Positions 1-8,498 of a DNA stretch of 64,000 nt are shown here, one piece after another (within the stretch, counting starts at the first letter, position 1; every line of letters starts with the position of its first letter). Position numbers and translations under genes: made by a program. The notes below the pieces were generated by a model that saw only the letters and a program-made list of their open reading frames with translations, was not told the origin of the DNA and did no database searches. Origin of the DNA: Pseudomonas fildesensis (GTDB lineage Bacteria; Pseudomonadota; Gammaproteobacteria; Pseudomonadales; Pseudomonadaceae); the NCBI RefSeq assembly GCF_001050345.1, contig NZ_LFMW01000007.1:1-64000 (forward strand). The letters run 5' to 3'.

Positions 1-623
1 GGTTGGTTGGCAGGGTGGGCCTGGATGAACGCCGGGTGCTGCGCCGCCAACGCCGCAACCCGCCCAATGCGCGAGTACGCCGCCAACGGCACCTTGAAAC
101 GCTCGGCCGCGTACAACTGGGGAATCAGAAACGCATCCGCCATCCCCGGCTGCTCGCCAAAGCAGAAGCCCTCGTCGCCTATCAACTGCTCCACCGCCCC
201 CAGGCCCTGGCTGATCCAATGGCCGATCCACTCCAGCACCTGCGCCTCATCATGCCCCCACTGGCGCAGCAGGTTCTGGGTGCTGGAGTTGTGCAGCGGG
301 TGAATATCGCAGCCGATGATCGACGCCACCGCGCGCTCATGGGCGCGGGTTGCCAGGTCTTTGGACAGCAGCGGTGCCTGTGGATAACGTTCCTCCAGGT
401 ATTCGATGATCGCCGGTGACTGAATCAACAGCTCGCCGTTATCGGTACGCAGGGCCGGGACGCGCCCTTGCGGGTTAATTGCCAGGTACTCGGGCTGGCG
501 GTTCGCGCCGCCTGCCGGCACCAGCAGGTTGACCGGTATGGCGGTGAAATCCAGCCCCTTCAGCGCCAGGGCAATACGCACCCGGTACGACGAGGTTGAA
601 CGGTAGTAGGTATAGAGTTGCAT
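1..623 (-). CDS. maiA: Maleylacetoacetate isomerase (zeta-class GST), 3' end cut by window edge
   Basis: This enzyme isomerises 4-maleylacetoacetate to 4-fumarylacetoacetate with glutathione as cofactor, in the cytoplasmic homogentisate branch of tyrosine and phenylalanine breakdown. The protein starts MQLYTYYRSTSSYRVRIALA, the thioredoxin-fold start of zeta GSTs with the Ser-rich glutathione site before RVRIAL. The alpha-helical C-terminal domain follows, with the family segment HPLHNSST. About 207 codons are visible and the family is about 210 to 215 long, so only a few residues are missing. It starts 12 bases after the fahA stop and is the last gene of hmgA-fahA-maiA. The identification rests on sequence and on context. 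Confidence 0.95.
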   Translation of the reverse strand, partial: MQLYTYYRSTSSYRVRIALALKGLDFTAIPVNLLVPAGGANRQPEYLAINPQGRVPALRTDNGELLIQSPAIIEYLEERYPQAPLLSKDLATRAHERAVASIIGCDIHPLHNSSTQNLLRQWGHDEAQVLEWIGHWISQGLGAVEQLIGDEGFCFGEQPGMADAFLIPQLYAAERFKVPLAAYSRIGRVAALAAQHPAFIQAHPANQ

Positions 624-635
624 CGCCCTGCCCTC

Positions 636-1922
636 TTAACGCGCCGCGACCACAGTGCCACGGCATTCGCCGAAGCCGATGGAGGCAAAGCCGTCGCGGC
701 TGCAGCGAGCGCGCAGGATGATTTCATCACCGTCCTCGAGGAATTTACGCACCTCGCCGGACGCCAATTCAATCGCCTTTTTGCCGCCTTCGGTAATCTC
801 CAGCAGGCTGCCGAACTGCCCAGGTTGCGGCCCGGACAAGGTGCCTGTACCGAACAGATCACCGGCTTGCAACTGGCAACCGTTGACGCTGTGGTGTGCA
901 ACCAATTGCGCAACAGTCCAGTACATATGCAGGCTGTTGCTCAGCGCCAGACGGTGGGCCGGCAGGTTCTGTTCGCGCATCGATGCTGTGGTCAACAGCA
1001 CTTCCAGTTCGATATCGAAGGCGCCCGCTTTCTGATCACGGTTATCCAGCAGGTACGGCAACGGTTGCGGATCACCCTCGGGGCGCGCCGGTTGTGGCTT
1101 GCGGAACGGTTCCAACGCTTCGGCCGTCACCACCCACGGCGAGATGCTGGTGATGAAGCTCTTCGACAAAAACGGGCCCAGTGGCTGGTATTCCCAGGCC
1201 TGGATATCCCGCGCCGACCAGTCGTTAAGCAGGCAGAAACCGGCGATATGCTCGGCCGCATCACCAATTGCAATCGAATCGCCCATGGCATTGCCCTGGC
1301 CAATCCAGATGCCCAGCTCCAGCTCGTAGTCCAACCGTGCGCACGGGCCAAACGTTGGCTCGGTCTGGCCCGCAGGCAAGGTCTGGCCTTTGGGACGGCG
1401 CACCTCGGTGCCGGACGGGCGAATGGTCGACGCACGGCCGTGATAACCGATCGGCACGTACTTGTAGTTGGGCAGCAAGGGGTTATCCGGACGGAACAGT
1501 TTGCCGACGTTTTGCGCGTGCTCGATGCCGACATAGAAGTCGGTGTAATCATTAATCCTCGCGGGTAAATGCATCTGGCAATCGGCGGCGAGGTGCAGCA
1601 CCTCGGCCTCACGCGCTTGCAATTGGCTGCCTTCAGCGAGCAATTCCAGCAGACGTTCGCGCAGGGCAACACGCGGGCCACGGCCGAGTTCGAAAAACGC
1701 ATTCAACTGACCGCCAGCGGTGGCGTCGACGGCACGGCGTGCCTCACCCTCAAACGCATCCAGGGCCGCGTGCAGGTCGAGAATATAGTCACCAATCGCC
1801 ACGCCGCTGCGCGGTGCCGAACCCTTGATGCTGAATACGCCCAGCGGCAGGTTTTGCAGGGGGAAATCACGGTGACCGTTGGCGCAGGCCACCCAGCTGC
1901 GGGTAAAAGTGGGCTGAGTCAT
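636..1922 (-). CDS. fahA: Fumarylacetoacetase
   Basis: This hydrolase cleaves fumarylacetoacetate to fumarate and acetoacetate, the last step of homogentisate catabolism. The 428-residue protein has the N-terminal SH3-like domain (it begins MTQPTFTRSWVACANGHRDF) and then the FAH catalytic domain. Metal and catalytic motifs are visible: YTDFYVGIEHAQNVG with the Asp and His of the active site, LDYELELGIWIG with the paired metal Glu residues, and LLNDWSARDIQAWEY with the third acidic ligand. The length is normal for the bacterial family. It begins 3 bases after hmgA ends, so translation of the two is probably coupled. No defects are seen. Confidence 0.97.
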   Translation of the reverse strand: MTQPTFTRSWVACANGHRDFPLQNLPLGVFSIKGSAPRSGVAIGDYILDLHAALDAFEGEARRAVDATAGGQLNAFFELGRGPRVALRERLLELLAEGSQLQAREAEVLHLAADCQMHLPARINDYTDFYVGIEHAQNVGKLFRPDNPLLPNYKYVPIGYHGRASTIRPSGTEVRRPKGQTLPAGQTEPTFGPCARLDYELELGIWIGQGNAMGDSIAIGDAAEHIAGFCLLNDWSARDIQAWEYQPLGPFLSKSFITSISPWVVTAEALEPFRKPQPARPEGDPQPLPYLLDNRDQKAGAFDIELEVLLTTASMREQNLPAHRLALSNSLHMYWTVAQLVAHHSVNGCQLQAGDLFGTGTLSGPQPGQFGSLLEITEGGKKAIELASGEVRKFLEDGDEIILRARCSRDGFASIGFGECRGTVVAAR

Positions 1923-1925
1923 GGG

Positions 1926-3209
1926 TTATCTCCGGTTCGGGTTGAAGGTGGCGGGCAGCGAGGCCCAGCACGCGTCGTAAGTGTTTTGCAGTTGCGGGCA
2001 TTCCAGGGCGAACTGTGTCGGGCGCAGCACTTGGCTGGTCTCGAACATGAAGGCCATGGTGTTATCGATCTTGTGCGGCGCCAGGTCTACGTTGATGGCC
2101 TTGGTGCAGGTCTCGCCGTCCGGGCCGTGGGCGCTCATGCAACTGTGCAGCGATGCGCCACCAGGCAGGAAGCCTTCGGCCTTGGCGTCGTAGGCGCCCT
2201 GGATCAGGCCCATGTATTCGTTCATCAAGTTGCGGTGGAACCACGGCGGACGGAAGGTGTTCTCAGCCACCATCCAGCGCGGCGGGAAAATCACGAAGTC
2301 GAGGTTAGCCAGGCCGTGCACGCTGGTGGGCGAGGTCAATACGGTGAAGATCGACGGGTCCGGGTGATCGAAACTCACGGTGCCAATGGTATTGAAGCGG
2401 CGCAGATCGTATTTGTACGGCACGTTGTTGCCGTGCCAGGCCACCACGTTCAGCGGTGAATGGTCCAGCTCGCAGGCCCACAACTCGCCGAGAAATTTCT
2501 GTACCTGGGTGGTGGGCTGCTTGAGGTCTTCGTAGTGGGCGACCGGCGTGAGGAAGTCACGCGGGTTGGCCAGGCCGTTGCTGCCAATCGGGCCCAAGTC
2601 CGGCAGGCGCAGTGGGGCGCCGTGGTTTTCGGCGACATAGCCGCGCGCTTGGGTGTCCAGCAGTTCGACACGGAACTTGAGGCCACGGGGCAGCACGACG
2701 ATTTCCATCGGCTCGACCTCCAGCACGCCCAACTCGGTGGCGATGCGCAGGCGGCCCTGCTCAGGGACGATCAACAGTTCGCCATCGGCGTTGAAGAACA
2801 CGCGCTGCATGGACTGGTTGGCGCGGTAGTTGTAGATGCTGATGCCTGAGGGTTTTTCGGACCCCGAGTTGGCGACCATGCCTACGAGCCCGTCGATAAA
2901 GTCGGTCGGCTCACTCGGAATATCCAGAGGATTCCAGCGCAAGCGATTCGGCGTCACCGCGCCTAACGGTCCACCAGCCAATTGCCGCTCCAGCTTGATG
3001 AACGCCGGGTGATTGGCCGACGGCTGGATGCGATACAGCCAGGTACGGCGAGCTTCGCTGCGTACCATGGTAAAGGCCGTGCCGGAGAACAGTTCGGTGT
3101 ACAGGCCGTAGGGCGCTTTTTGCGGGGAGTTCTGGCCGACGGGCAGTGCGCCGGGCAAGGCTTCGCTGGCGAATTCATTGCCGAAGCCCGATTGGTATTC
3201 GAGGTTCAT
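1926..3209 (-). CDS. hmgA: Homogentisate 1,2-dioxygenase
   Basis: This non-haem Fe(II) dioxygenase opens the homogentisate ring to give maleylacetoacetate. The 427-residue protein begins [20 protein letters not shown], the conserved start of the family. The iron site motif [11 protein letters not shown] supplies a His and a Glu ligand, and the downstream [11 protein letters not shown] segment is also conserved. The start is supported by AGAGGAT a few bases upstream. It is the first gene of the hmgA-fahA-maiA operon and lies divergent from hmgR, so the 120-base gap holds the shared control region. Loss of this enzyme gives brown pyomelanin in pseudomonads (known for the family). Here the gene is intact. 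Confidence 0.97.
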   Translation of the reverse strand: MNLEYQSGFGNEFASEALPGALPVGQNSPQKAPYGLYTELFSGTAFTMVRSEARRTWLYRIQPSANHPAFIKLERQLAGGPLGAVTPNRLRWNPLDIPSEPTDFIDGLVGMVANSGSEKPSGISIYNYRANQSMQRVFFNADGELLIVPEQGRLRIATELGVLEVEPMEIVVLPRGLKFRVELLDTQARGYVAENHGAPLRLPDLGPIGSNGLANPRDFLTPVAHYEDLKQPTTQVQKFLGELWACELDHSPLNVVAWHGNNVPYKYDLRRFNTIGTVSFDHPDPSIFTVLTSPTSVHGLANLDFVIFPPRWMVAENTFRPPWFHRNLMNEYMGLIQGAYDAKAEGFLPGGASLHSCMSAHGPDGETCTKAINVDLAPHKIDNTMAFMFETSQVLRPTQFALECPQLQNTYDACWASLPATFNPNRR

Positions 3210-3250
3210 GGATCATCCTCTGTACGGAAGTTGTTTTTATCGTAATCCAG

Positions 3251-3265
3251 TTACGCATAACGTAA
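3251..3265. promoter_or_regulatory. Candidate HmgR operator between hmgA and hmgR
   Basis: The 15-base palindrome TTACGCATAACGTAA (arms TTACG and CGTAA) sits in the divergent hmgA/hmgR gap, with a further CGTAA half-site at 3241. HmgR of Pseudomonas putida is known to repress hmgABC from a palindrome in the same gap. Assigning this one is inference from position and symmetry. Confidence 0.55.
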
Positions 3266-3329
3266 TTTGATCACTATCGACCGTCAAGCTATAAAGACGC
3301 CCATTCATCTCTCGGATTCTCGCCCCTCC

Positions 3330-4109
3330 ATGGAAAAGCCCCGCGACACCGGTAAACAGAAAGTCCGCTCGGCCGAAGTGGGCACCGATATCCTCAAGGC
3401 ACTCGCCGAACTGTCCCCGGCCACGTCGCTGTCGCGTCTGGCCGAGCATGTGCAGATGCCGGCGAGCAAGGTGCACCGCTACCTCCAGGCGCTGATTGCC
3501 TCCGGTTTTGCCGAACAGAACACTGCCACCAACCATTACGGCCTGGGCCGCGAGGCGTTGCGCGTGGGTTTGGCGGCGCTAGGCAGCATGGACGTGTTGA
3601 AAGTCGGCGCCCTGCCCCTGGCAGAGCTGCGCGATGAATTGAATGAAACCTGCTTTCTGGCGGTATGGGGCAACCAGGGCGCGACCGTGGTGCACATTGA
3701 GCCGGCGGTGCGCGCGATCACGGTCGTGACCCAGCTGGGTTCGGTGCTACCGCTGCTCAGCTCGTCCACCGGGCTGGTGTTCAGCGCGTTCCTGCCCTCG
3801 CGGGAAACCGTGGAGTTGCGCGAACGCGAGGTTCAGGCCGGCATCGCCCACGCCCTGGCGGACGATCACGCCTACGCCACCGCGTGCGAAAAGATCCGCA
3901 GCCGTGGCCTGCACTTTGTGCATGGACTGCTGATGCCGGGGGTGGACGCGCTGTCTGCGCCGGTGTTCAACGCAGTCGGTCAAGTGGCGGCGGTGATGAC
4001 CGTGGTCGGCCCCACCTCGCTGTTCCAAGCCGACGAAGATGGCCCGGCGGCGCAGCACTTGCTGGCAGCGACCCGGGCCGTGAGTTGGCGCATGGGTTAT
4101 CAGCCCTGA
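3330..4109 (+). CDS. hmgR: IclR-family regulator of the homogentisate operon
   Basis: This is a 259-residue regulator with an N-terminal winged helix-turn-helix (LSRLAEHVQMPASKVHRYLQ, about residues 36-55) and a C-terminal IclR effector domain. By homology and by divergence from hmgA it should repress hmgA-fahA-maiA until homogentisate binds. The reading frame is open upstream to 3267, but that codon is not an ATG with a good ribosome site and the extra 21 residues look non-coding, so the ATG at 3330 is preferred. It converges on dacB with a single base between the two stop codons and no obvious terminator. Confidence 0.88.
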   Translation: MEKPRDTGKQKVRSAEVGTDILKALAELSPATSLSRLAEHVQMPASKVHRYLQALIASGFAEQNTATNHYGLGREALRVGLAALGSMDVLKVGALPLAELRDELNETCFLAVWGNQGATVVHIEPAVRAITVVTQLGSVLPLLSSSTGLVFSAFLPSRETVELREREVQAGIAHALADDHAYATACEKIRSRGLHFVHGLLMPGVDALSAPVFNAVGQVAAVMTVVGPTSLFQADEDGPAAQHLLAATRAVSWRMGYQP

Positions 4110-4110
4110 A

Positions 4111-5568
4111 TCAGTCGTGCCATTGAGTCAGGGCAACTGCCAGGCGATTTTCCAGGGCACGGATCGGCGCCGCGTCGCTCAGGTAGTTGTTGCTGAGGAT
4201 GGAAAACACCAGGCGCCGTCCCTGGGCATCGGTGATGTAGCCGCTCAACGACGACACGCCGCCCATCGACCCGGTCTTGGCATGCAGGTTGTTTTCAGCG
4301 GCCGTGCCGCGCAGACGATAGCGCAGGCTGCCGCCGGTCATACGGTCCGCGTTGCCGGCAATCGGCAAAGCGTTGTACCAGGCGTCGAACCAGGGCTGCC
4401 TGGCCGTCGCCAGCAACAGGTCAGTCAGGTTCTGCGAAGACACCAGGTTGCGCCGCGACAAGCCTGAGCCGTCCACCTGGTTCAGCGTCGCCGGGTCCAG
4501 GCCCTGGCGTTTCATAAAGCCCGCCACCGCCGCCACACCCGCCTGCGCCGTGCCCACATTCGCTGTCTTGCGCCCCATGGCCTTGAGCAAGGCTTCGGAC
4601 ATGTTGTTGTTCGAGAGCTTGAGCAGCGGCGTGATCAGTTCCTGCAACGGCGCCGATTGATGCTCTGCCAACACCCTGGCCGTGACCGGACTGACACCGC
4701 CGATCACACGTCGGCCCAGCACCTGGATGCCCTGCTGCGCCAACGCCTGTTCAAACAGGTTGGCCACCAATTGCGTCGGCTCCCACACACTCACCCACTG
4801 CCGGCTTTGTTTGCCCGGTGCCAGCGCGCCGGTGAGTTGCAGCAGGTTGGTGCCGTGCTGGCGCGTAATCCCGTAGCTGTTGCCCGGCCCGCTCACCGCG
4901 CGGTTGCTGAGTTGCACGTAATCGGTGGACGGACTGATCACCACACTCACTGGCTGACCGACCGCCAAAGGTGCCTTGGCCGTGACCAGCAATGTGCCCG
5001 CATCAAAATCCGAATTCGGCGACACGGTCAGCGCCGAGATCTGCGCGCCGTAGTAGGTGCTTTCGTCATCCTGAGCCCAGTCCACGCCCAGGCGCTCGGC
5101 ATCGAACCAGCTGTCGTCGAACACCAGGTCGCCCGACACCTGACGCACGCCCTGGCTCGCCAGTTGCGCGGCCAATGCCTGGTAATCGGCGAACTGCGTG
5201 GTCGGGTCGCCGAGGCCGCGCAGGTACAGATTGCCGGTCAGGCGTTCGCCCTGTTGGGTGCCGCTGCTCAACAGTTGCGTGGAAAAGCGATACTGCGGGC
5301 CCAGCACGTCCATCGCTGCGGCGGTGGTCAGCAGCTTGAGGTTGGAGGCGGGGATCAACCGCGTGCGCGGGTTGTGTTGATAGAGGGTGCTGCCGCTGCG
5401 GGCGTCGCGCACCATCACGGAGACCGTCGCGCCATTCAGCGCCGGATCGGCCAGCAGGTGGTCCAGGGTTGCCGGGGTGGAGGTCTGCGAAACACTTGCG
5501 CAGCCCCCCAGTAAAAAGCTCAAGCCAACCAGCATCGTGCGGGTGTGTAACCATCTTCCAACGTGCAT
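4111..5568 (-). CDS. dacB: D-alanyl-D-alanine carboxypeptidase/endopeptidase, PBP4 type, with lipoprotein signal
   Basis: This class C penicillin-binding protein trims or cleaves peptidoglycan cross-bridges in the periplasm. All three active-site motifs are present in the 485-residue product: SNLK at 75-78 (nucleophile Ser75), SNN at 319-321 and KTG at 431-433. The N terminus carries a lipobox, LLGGC, with Cys23 followed by Ala-Ser, which predicts an outer-membrane lipoprotein; many PBP4 proteins are instead soluble periplasmic enzymes. The ATG at 5568 is chosen because AGGAA lies about 9 bases before it. The frame stays open to 5733, but that extension is encoded by the REP array. PBP4 is linked to AmpC induction in pseudomonads (known), and no ampC gene is nearby. 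Confidence 0.9.
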   Translation of the reverse strand: MHVGRWLHTRTMLVGLSFLLGGCASVSQTSTPATLDHLLADPALNGATVSVMVRDARSGSTLYQHNPRTRLIPASNLKLLTTAAAMDVLGPQYRFSTQLLSSGTQQGERLTGNLYLRGLGDPTTQFADYQALAAQLASQGVRQVSGDLVFDDSWFDAERLGVDWAQDDESTYYGAQISALTVSPNSDFDAGTLLVTAKAPLAVGQPVSVVISPSTDYVQLSNRAVSGPGNSYGITRQHGTNLLQLTGALAPGKQSRQWVSVWEPTQLVANLFEQALAQQGIQVLGRRVIGGVSPVTARVLAEHQSAPLQELITPLLKLSNNNMSEALLKAMGRKTANVGTAQAGVAAVAGFMKRQGLDPATLNQVDGSGLSRRNLVSSQNLTDLLLATARQPWFDAWYNALPIAGNADRMTGGSLRYRLRGTAAENNLHAKTGSMGGVSSLSGYITDAQGRRLVFSILSNNYLSDAAPIRALENRLAVALTQWHD

Positions 5569-5624
5569 CTGTGTACTGTTCCTGCAAGTCTTCAATGGCG
5601 GCAACGCTAACAGTTCGGGGCACC

Positions 5625-5901
5625 TGTGGCGAGCGGGGCTGTTGTGGCAGACCGGCTTGTTGTGGCGAGCGGGCTTACTGTGGCGAGCGGGCTTGCCCCG
5701 CGTTGGGCTGCGTAGCAGCCCCAATAAGAACACCGCAGTGTGTCAGGCATACCGAGGTGGCAGGTTTTAGGGCGGCTTCGCCACCCAACGCGGGGCAAGC
5801 CCGCTCGCCACGACAAGCCCGCTCGCCACAACAGCCCCGCTCGCCACAACACGCTCGCTCACTTCAATAAGCCTGCCTGCCACAACAAGCCCGCTCGTCA
5901 C
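5625..5901. repeat. Expanded REP/REPIN array with 18-bp tandem units on both arms
   Basis: The left arm has four units starting TGTGGC at 5625, 5643, 5661 and 5679, exactly 18 bases apart. The right arm (about 5794-5901) has about six inverted units of the AACAAGCCCGCTCGCCAC type at the same period. Between them lie further inverted segments (CCCCGCGTTGGG at the left, CCCAACGCGGGG at the right). The core resembles the GTGGCGAGCGGGCTTG REP family seen at 30145 and 63194. Because 18 is a multiple of three, both strands read through as hexapeptide repeats. It fills the gap between dacB and the TonB receptor gene. Confidence 0.85.
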
Positions 5902-5919
5902 AGGGAGCGCGCCAGGCTT

Positions 5920-8334
5920 TTAGAACTCCAGCGTGCTCGACACCGACACCTGCCGCGCGTCCCCCATCGACACAAACACCCGGCTGGCCGCCGAGGTGTA
6001 GTAGGTGCGGTCAAACAGGTTCTTCACGTTGAGCTGAAACTTGACCTTCTGCCCTTCAATTTTGGTGTTGTAGGTGGCGAACGCATCCGCCACGGTGTAA
6101 CCCGGCAGGTTGAAGCTGTTAGTCGCATCGCCTTCGCGCTGGCCCACATACCGCGCACCGGCACCGACACGAAGACCATCACCGCCGAAAATATTGCCGA
6201 AGTCATACACCGCCGACAGCGAGCCGGTGTGCTTGGCCACGTTCTGCAAGCGCTTGCCTTCCAGGGCCGGGTCTTTGGTGACTTCGGCATCGGTGTAGGC
6301 ATAGCTGCCGATCAGGCTCCATTGGTCGGTAAGCTGGCCGGTGGCATCCAGTTCCAGGCCACGGGAACGCACTTCGCCGGCCACGCTGTAGACCGTGTCC
6401 ACGCCCGTACCGACGGACACCAGCACGTTGCGCTTGGTGATATCAAACAGCGCAGCGCTGGCGGTGATGCGCCCCGGCATGTCGAGCTTGGCGCCCAACT
6501 CCCAGGACTTGGATTCTTCCGGTTGCAAATCGCCCTGGAGCACGCTGCCATCGTTCAGTGGAGCGATGGTGGAGTTGGGTTTGAAAGATTCGGTGTAGCT
6601 GCCGTAGAACGACAATTCATCGGTGTAGCGGTACACCAGGCCGGCACGCGGCACCCACTTCTGGCCATTGCCGTCGGTGTTGGCCTTGAACGGCACGCCC
6701 TTGCCCGCGTATTGGTCGTACATCTGGTAGCGCGCGCCGCCCACAAGGATCCACTGGTCGGTCAGGTGAATCGCGTCCTGGAAGAACAGCGAATCACTGC
6801 GCAGCAGGTCGGTCTGGGCACTGTCCTTGGGGCTGACGGTGGTGCCTTCCACATCCTTGCCATACACCGGATTGACGTAGCTGAAGGCGCTGCGTTGCGT
6901 CTGGCGAATCAGGTCGGCGCGGTAGACCTTGCGGTACTCGTCGTCCAGCCCGAACACCAGGTCATGCTGCATACCGCCGGCCATCACCTTGCCTTCCAGG
7001 CTCGCAGTGGCGAAGCGGTCGGTGGTCAACGCACCGCGCGTGCCGTCCATGCTGCGGGTCAGGGTGCCGTCGGCGTTGACCGAAGCGACGCGCACTTGGC
7101 TGGCGTCGTAGGTTTCGCGGTTCCAGCTGTAGCCGAAGTGCGCTTTCCAGTCGTCATTCAGGTCGTGGTCGGCTTCGAAACGGTACAGGTCGGAGCGGCC
7201 TTCCATGTTGTTGAACGGCTCATCCAGGCGACGGGTAGCGGGGATGTCCAACGGGTGGTTGGTCTTGGGGTCGATGGCAGTGCCCCGGTCGAACGGCGAG
7301 AGAAATTCCCGGTGCTCGTAGGCGAAGACCACTTTGGTGGTATCGCCATACCACGCCAGCGACGGCGCGATCATGCTCTCGCGGTGCGTGCCGTAGTTGC
7401 GCCAGTAGTCTTCATCTTCGTGGTCGACGATCAGGCGATAGGCCAGGCCGCTGTCACCGATGGGGCCGGTGGTGTCGAGGTTGCCGCCGCTGCCGTTCTT
7501 GCCGTCGCCGAAAGTCGAGCCGCGCACGGTGAGGCTGGTGGATTGCGTCAGCTCGGGCTTTTTGCTGACAATATTGACCACGCCGCCCGGGTCCTGAATG
7601 CCATACAGCAGCGACGATGGACCCTTGAGCACTTCAACGCGCTCGGCGGTGGAGTTCAGCGCGCGGCCCTGCACCACAGGCATGCCGTCCTGCATGATCG
7701 AGCCGTTACGGTTGTCGCCAAACCCGCGCAGCATCACTGCGTCCTGGGTGCTGCCGAGGGTGTTGGCCTGGGTGATGCCGCTGATGTTGGCCAGGGCGTC
7801 GTCCAGGTTGCGCGGCTGTTGGTCGCGCAATACCTGGGCGGGCACCACGTTGACGGTTTGCGGCGTTTCCAGCAGCAGGCCACGGGAACGCATCACCGAG
7901 CTGGTGGGCGGTGGCTGGTAGCTGGTGCTGTCCTGGGTTTGGCCGACACCGCTGATGGTGGTCGCCCCCAGGTTGATCGCGCCCTCAGTGGGCACGGGTT
8001 CCAGGGCCAGGGTGCGGGCGTCGATCTGGCGGAAGGTAAAGCCCGAGTTGCCGAGCAGGCGTTGCAGGGCCTGGGTCGCGCTCATCTGCCCGCTGACCGC
8101 CGGGGCGCTGAGGCCATAGGGCGCTTCATCGGTGTAGATCACACTGATCCCCGTGACCCGGCTGAAATCGCTCAGGGCTTGGGGCAGCGGTTTGGCTGCC
8201 AGGGCAAAGTTGTACTGGGCGCTTTGCTGCTCCTGCGCATGCGCCACGCTCAAGGGCAGCAACGCCAGCCCCGACACTGCCAATACCGAGGCTCCCAGCC
8301 ACTGTTTAACCAAACCGCCCGCCATCGACTTCAT
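5920..8334 (-). CDS. TonB-dependent siderophore receptor with N-terminal signalling (STN) domain
   Basis: This outer-membrane ferric-siderophore transporter has 804 residues. A signal peptide ends near AHAQ (residues 31-34). An STN (secretin/TonB short N-terminal) domain spans about 40-113, a TonB-box-like stretch lies near 120-130, then comes the plug, with NGSIMQDGMPVV and ERVEVLKGPSSLLYG, then the beta barrel ending in Phe (STLEF). The ATG at 8334 is used because it directly precedes the signal peptide; an upstream in-frame TTG at 8388 is less likely. The STN domain normally signals to a FecR/PupR-type anti-sigma factor, and no sigma/anti-sigma pair is adjacent. The siderophore cannot be named from sequence alone. 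A Fur-box-like site lies about 95 bases upstream. Confidence 0.9.
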   Translation of the reverse strand: MKSMAGGLVKQWLGASVLAVSGLALLPLSVAHAQEQQSAQYNFALAAKPLPQALSDFSRVTGISVIYTDEAPYGLSAPAVSGQMSATQALQRLLGNSGFTFRQIDARTLALEPVPTEGAINLGATTISGVGQTQDSTSYQPPPTSSVMRSRGLLLETPQTVNVVPAQVLRDQQPRNLDDALANISGITQANTLGSTQDAVMLRGFGDNRNGSIMQDGMPVVQGRALNSTAERVEVLKGPSSLLYGIQDPGGVVNIVSKKPELTQSTSLTVRGSTFGDGKNGSGGNLDTTGPIGDSGLAYRLIVDHEDEDYWRNYGTHRESMIAPSLAWYGDTTKVVFAYEHREFLSPFDRGTAIDPKTNHPLDIPATRRLDEPFNNMEGRSDLYRFEADHDLNDDWKAHFGYSWNRETYDASQVRVASVNADGTLTRSMDGTRGALTTDRFATASLEGKVMAGGMQHDLVFGLDDEYRKVYRADLIRQTQRSAFSYVNPVYGKDVEGTTVSPKDSAQTDLLRSDSLFFQDAIHLTDQWILVGGARYQMYDQYAGKGVPFKANTDGNGQKWVPRAGLVYRYTDELSFYGSYTESFKPNSTIAPLNDGSVLQGDLQPEESKSWELGAKLDMPGRITASAALFDITKRNVLVSVGTGVDTVYSVAGEVRSRGLELDATGQLTDQWSLIGSYAYTDAEVTKDPALEGKRLQNVAKHTGSLSAVYDFGNIFGGDGLRVGAGARYVGQREGDATNSFNLPGYTVADAFATYNTKIEGQKVKFQLNVKNLFDRTYYTSAASRVFVSMGDARQVSVSSTLEF

Positions 8335-8428
8335 GCTGTGAGAACCCGTGTAGAAAACGCTGTTAATGCGAATAGATCGCAGTTTCAAACACTACACGGT
8401 TGGGCCGACGATTTACCTCACCTTGTTT

Positions 8429-8443
8429 TGAAAATAATTCTAA
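8429..8443 (-). promoter_or_regulatory. Fur-box-like site upstream of the TonB receptor gene
   Basis: TGAAAATAATTCTAA matches the 7-1-7 Fur consensus TGATAATNATTATCA at 12 of the 14 defined positions. It lies about 95 bases upstream of the receptor start, where iron repression of a siderophore receptor is expected. The site was judged by eye, with no matrix score. Confidence 0.6.
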
Positions 8444-8453
8444 AAACACCACT

Positions 8454-8484
8454 GATCGTTCCCACGCTCTGCGTGGGAACGATC
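8454..8484. repeat. REP palindrome (GATCGTTCCCACGC type)
   Basis: A perfect hairpin has 14-base arms, GATCGTTCCCACGC and GCGTGGGAACGATC, around TCT. The same unit recurs at 30059 and twice within 34829-34965, so it is a dispersed repeat family. It sits between the TonB receptor promoter and the end of the GST-like gene and may also terminate the latter. Confidence 0.8.
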
Positions 8485-8498
8485 ATCAAAGGTGAAGG

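Noticed and set aside
5569..5733. An N-terminal extension of DacB
   Set aside because: It would be encoded by the REP array and precede the lipoprotein signal. A proper ribosome site supports the start at 5568.
5625..5901. Considered as a CRISPR array
   Set aside because: Units are 18 bases with no spacers, are inverted between the arms, and no cas gene is nearby.
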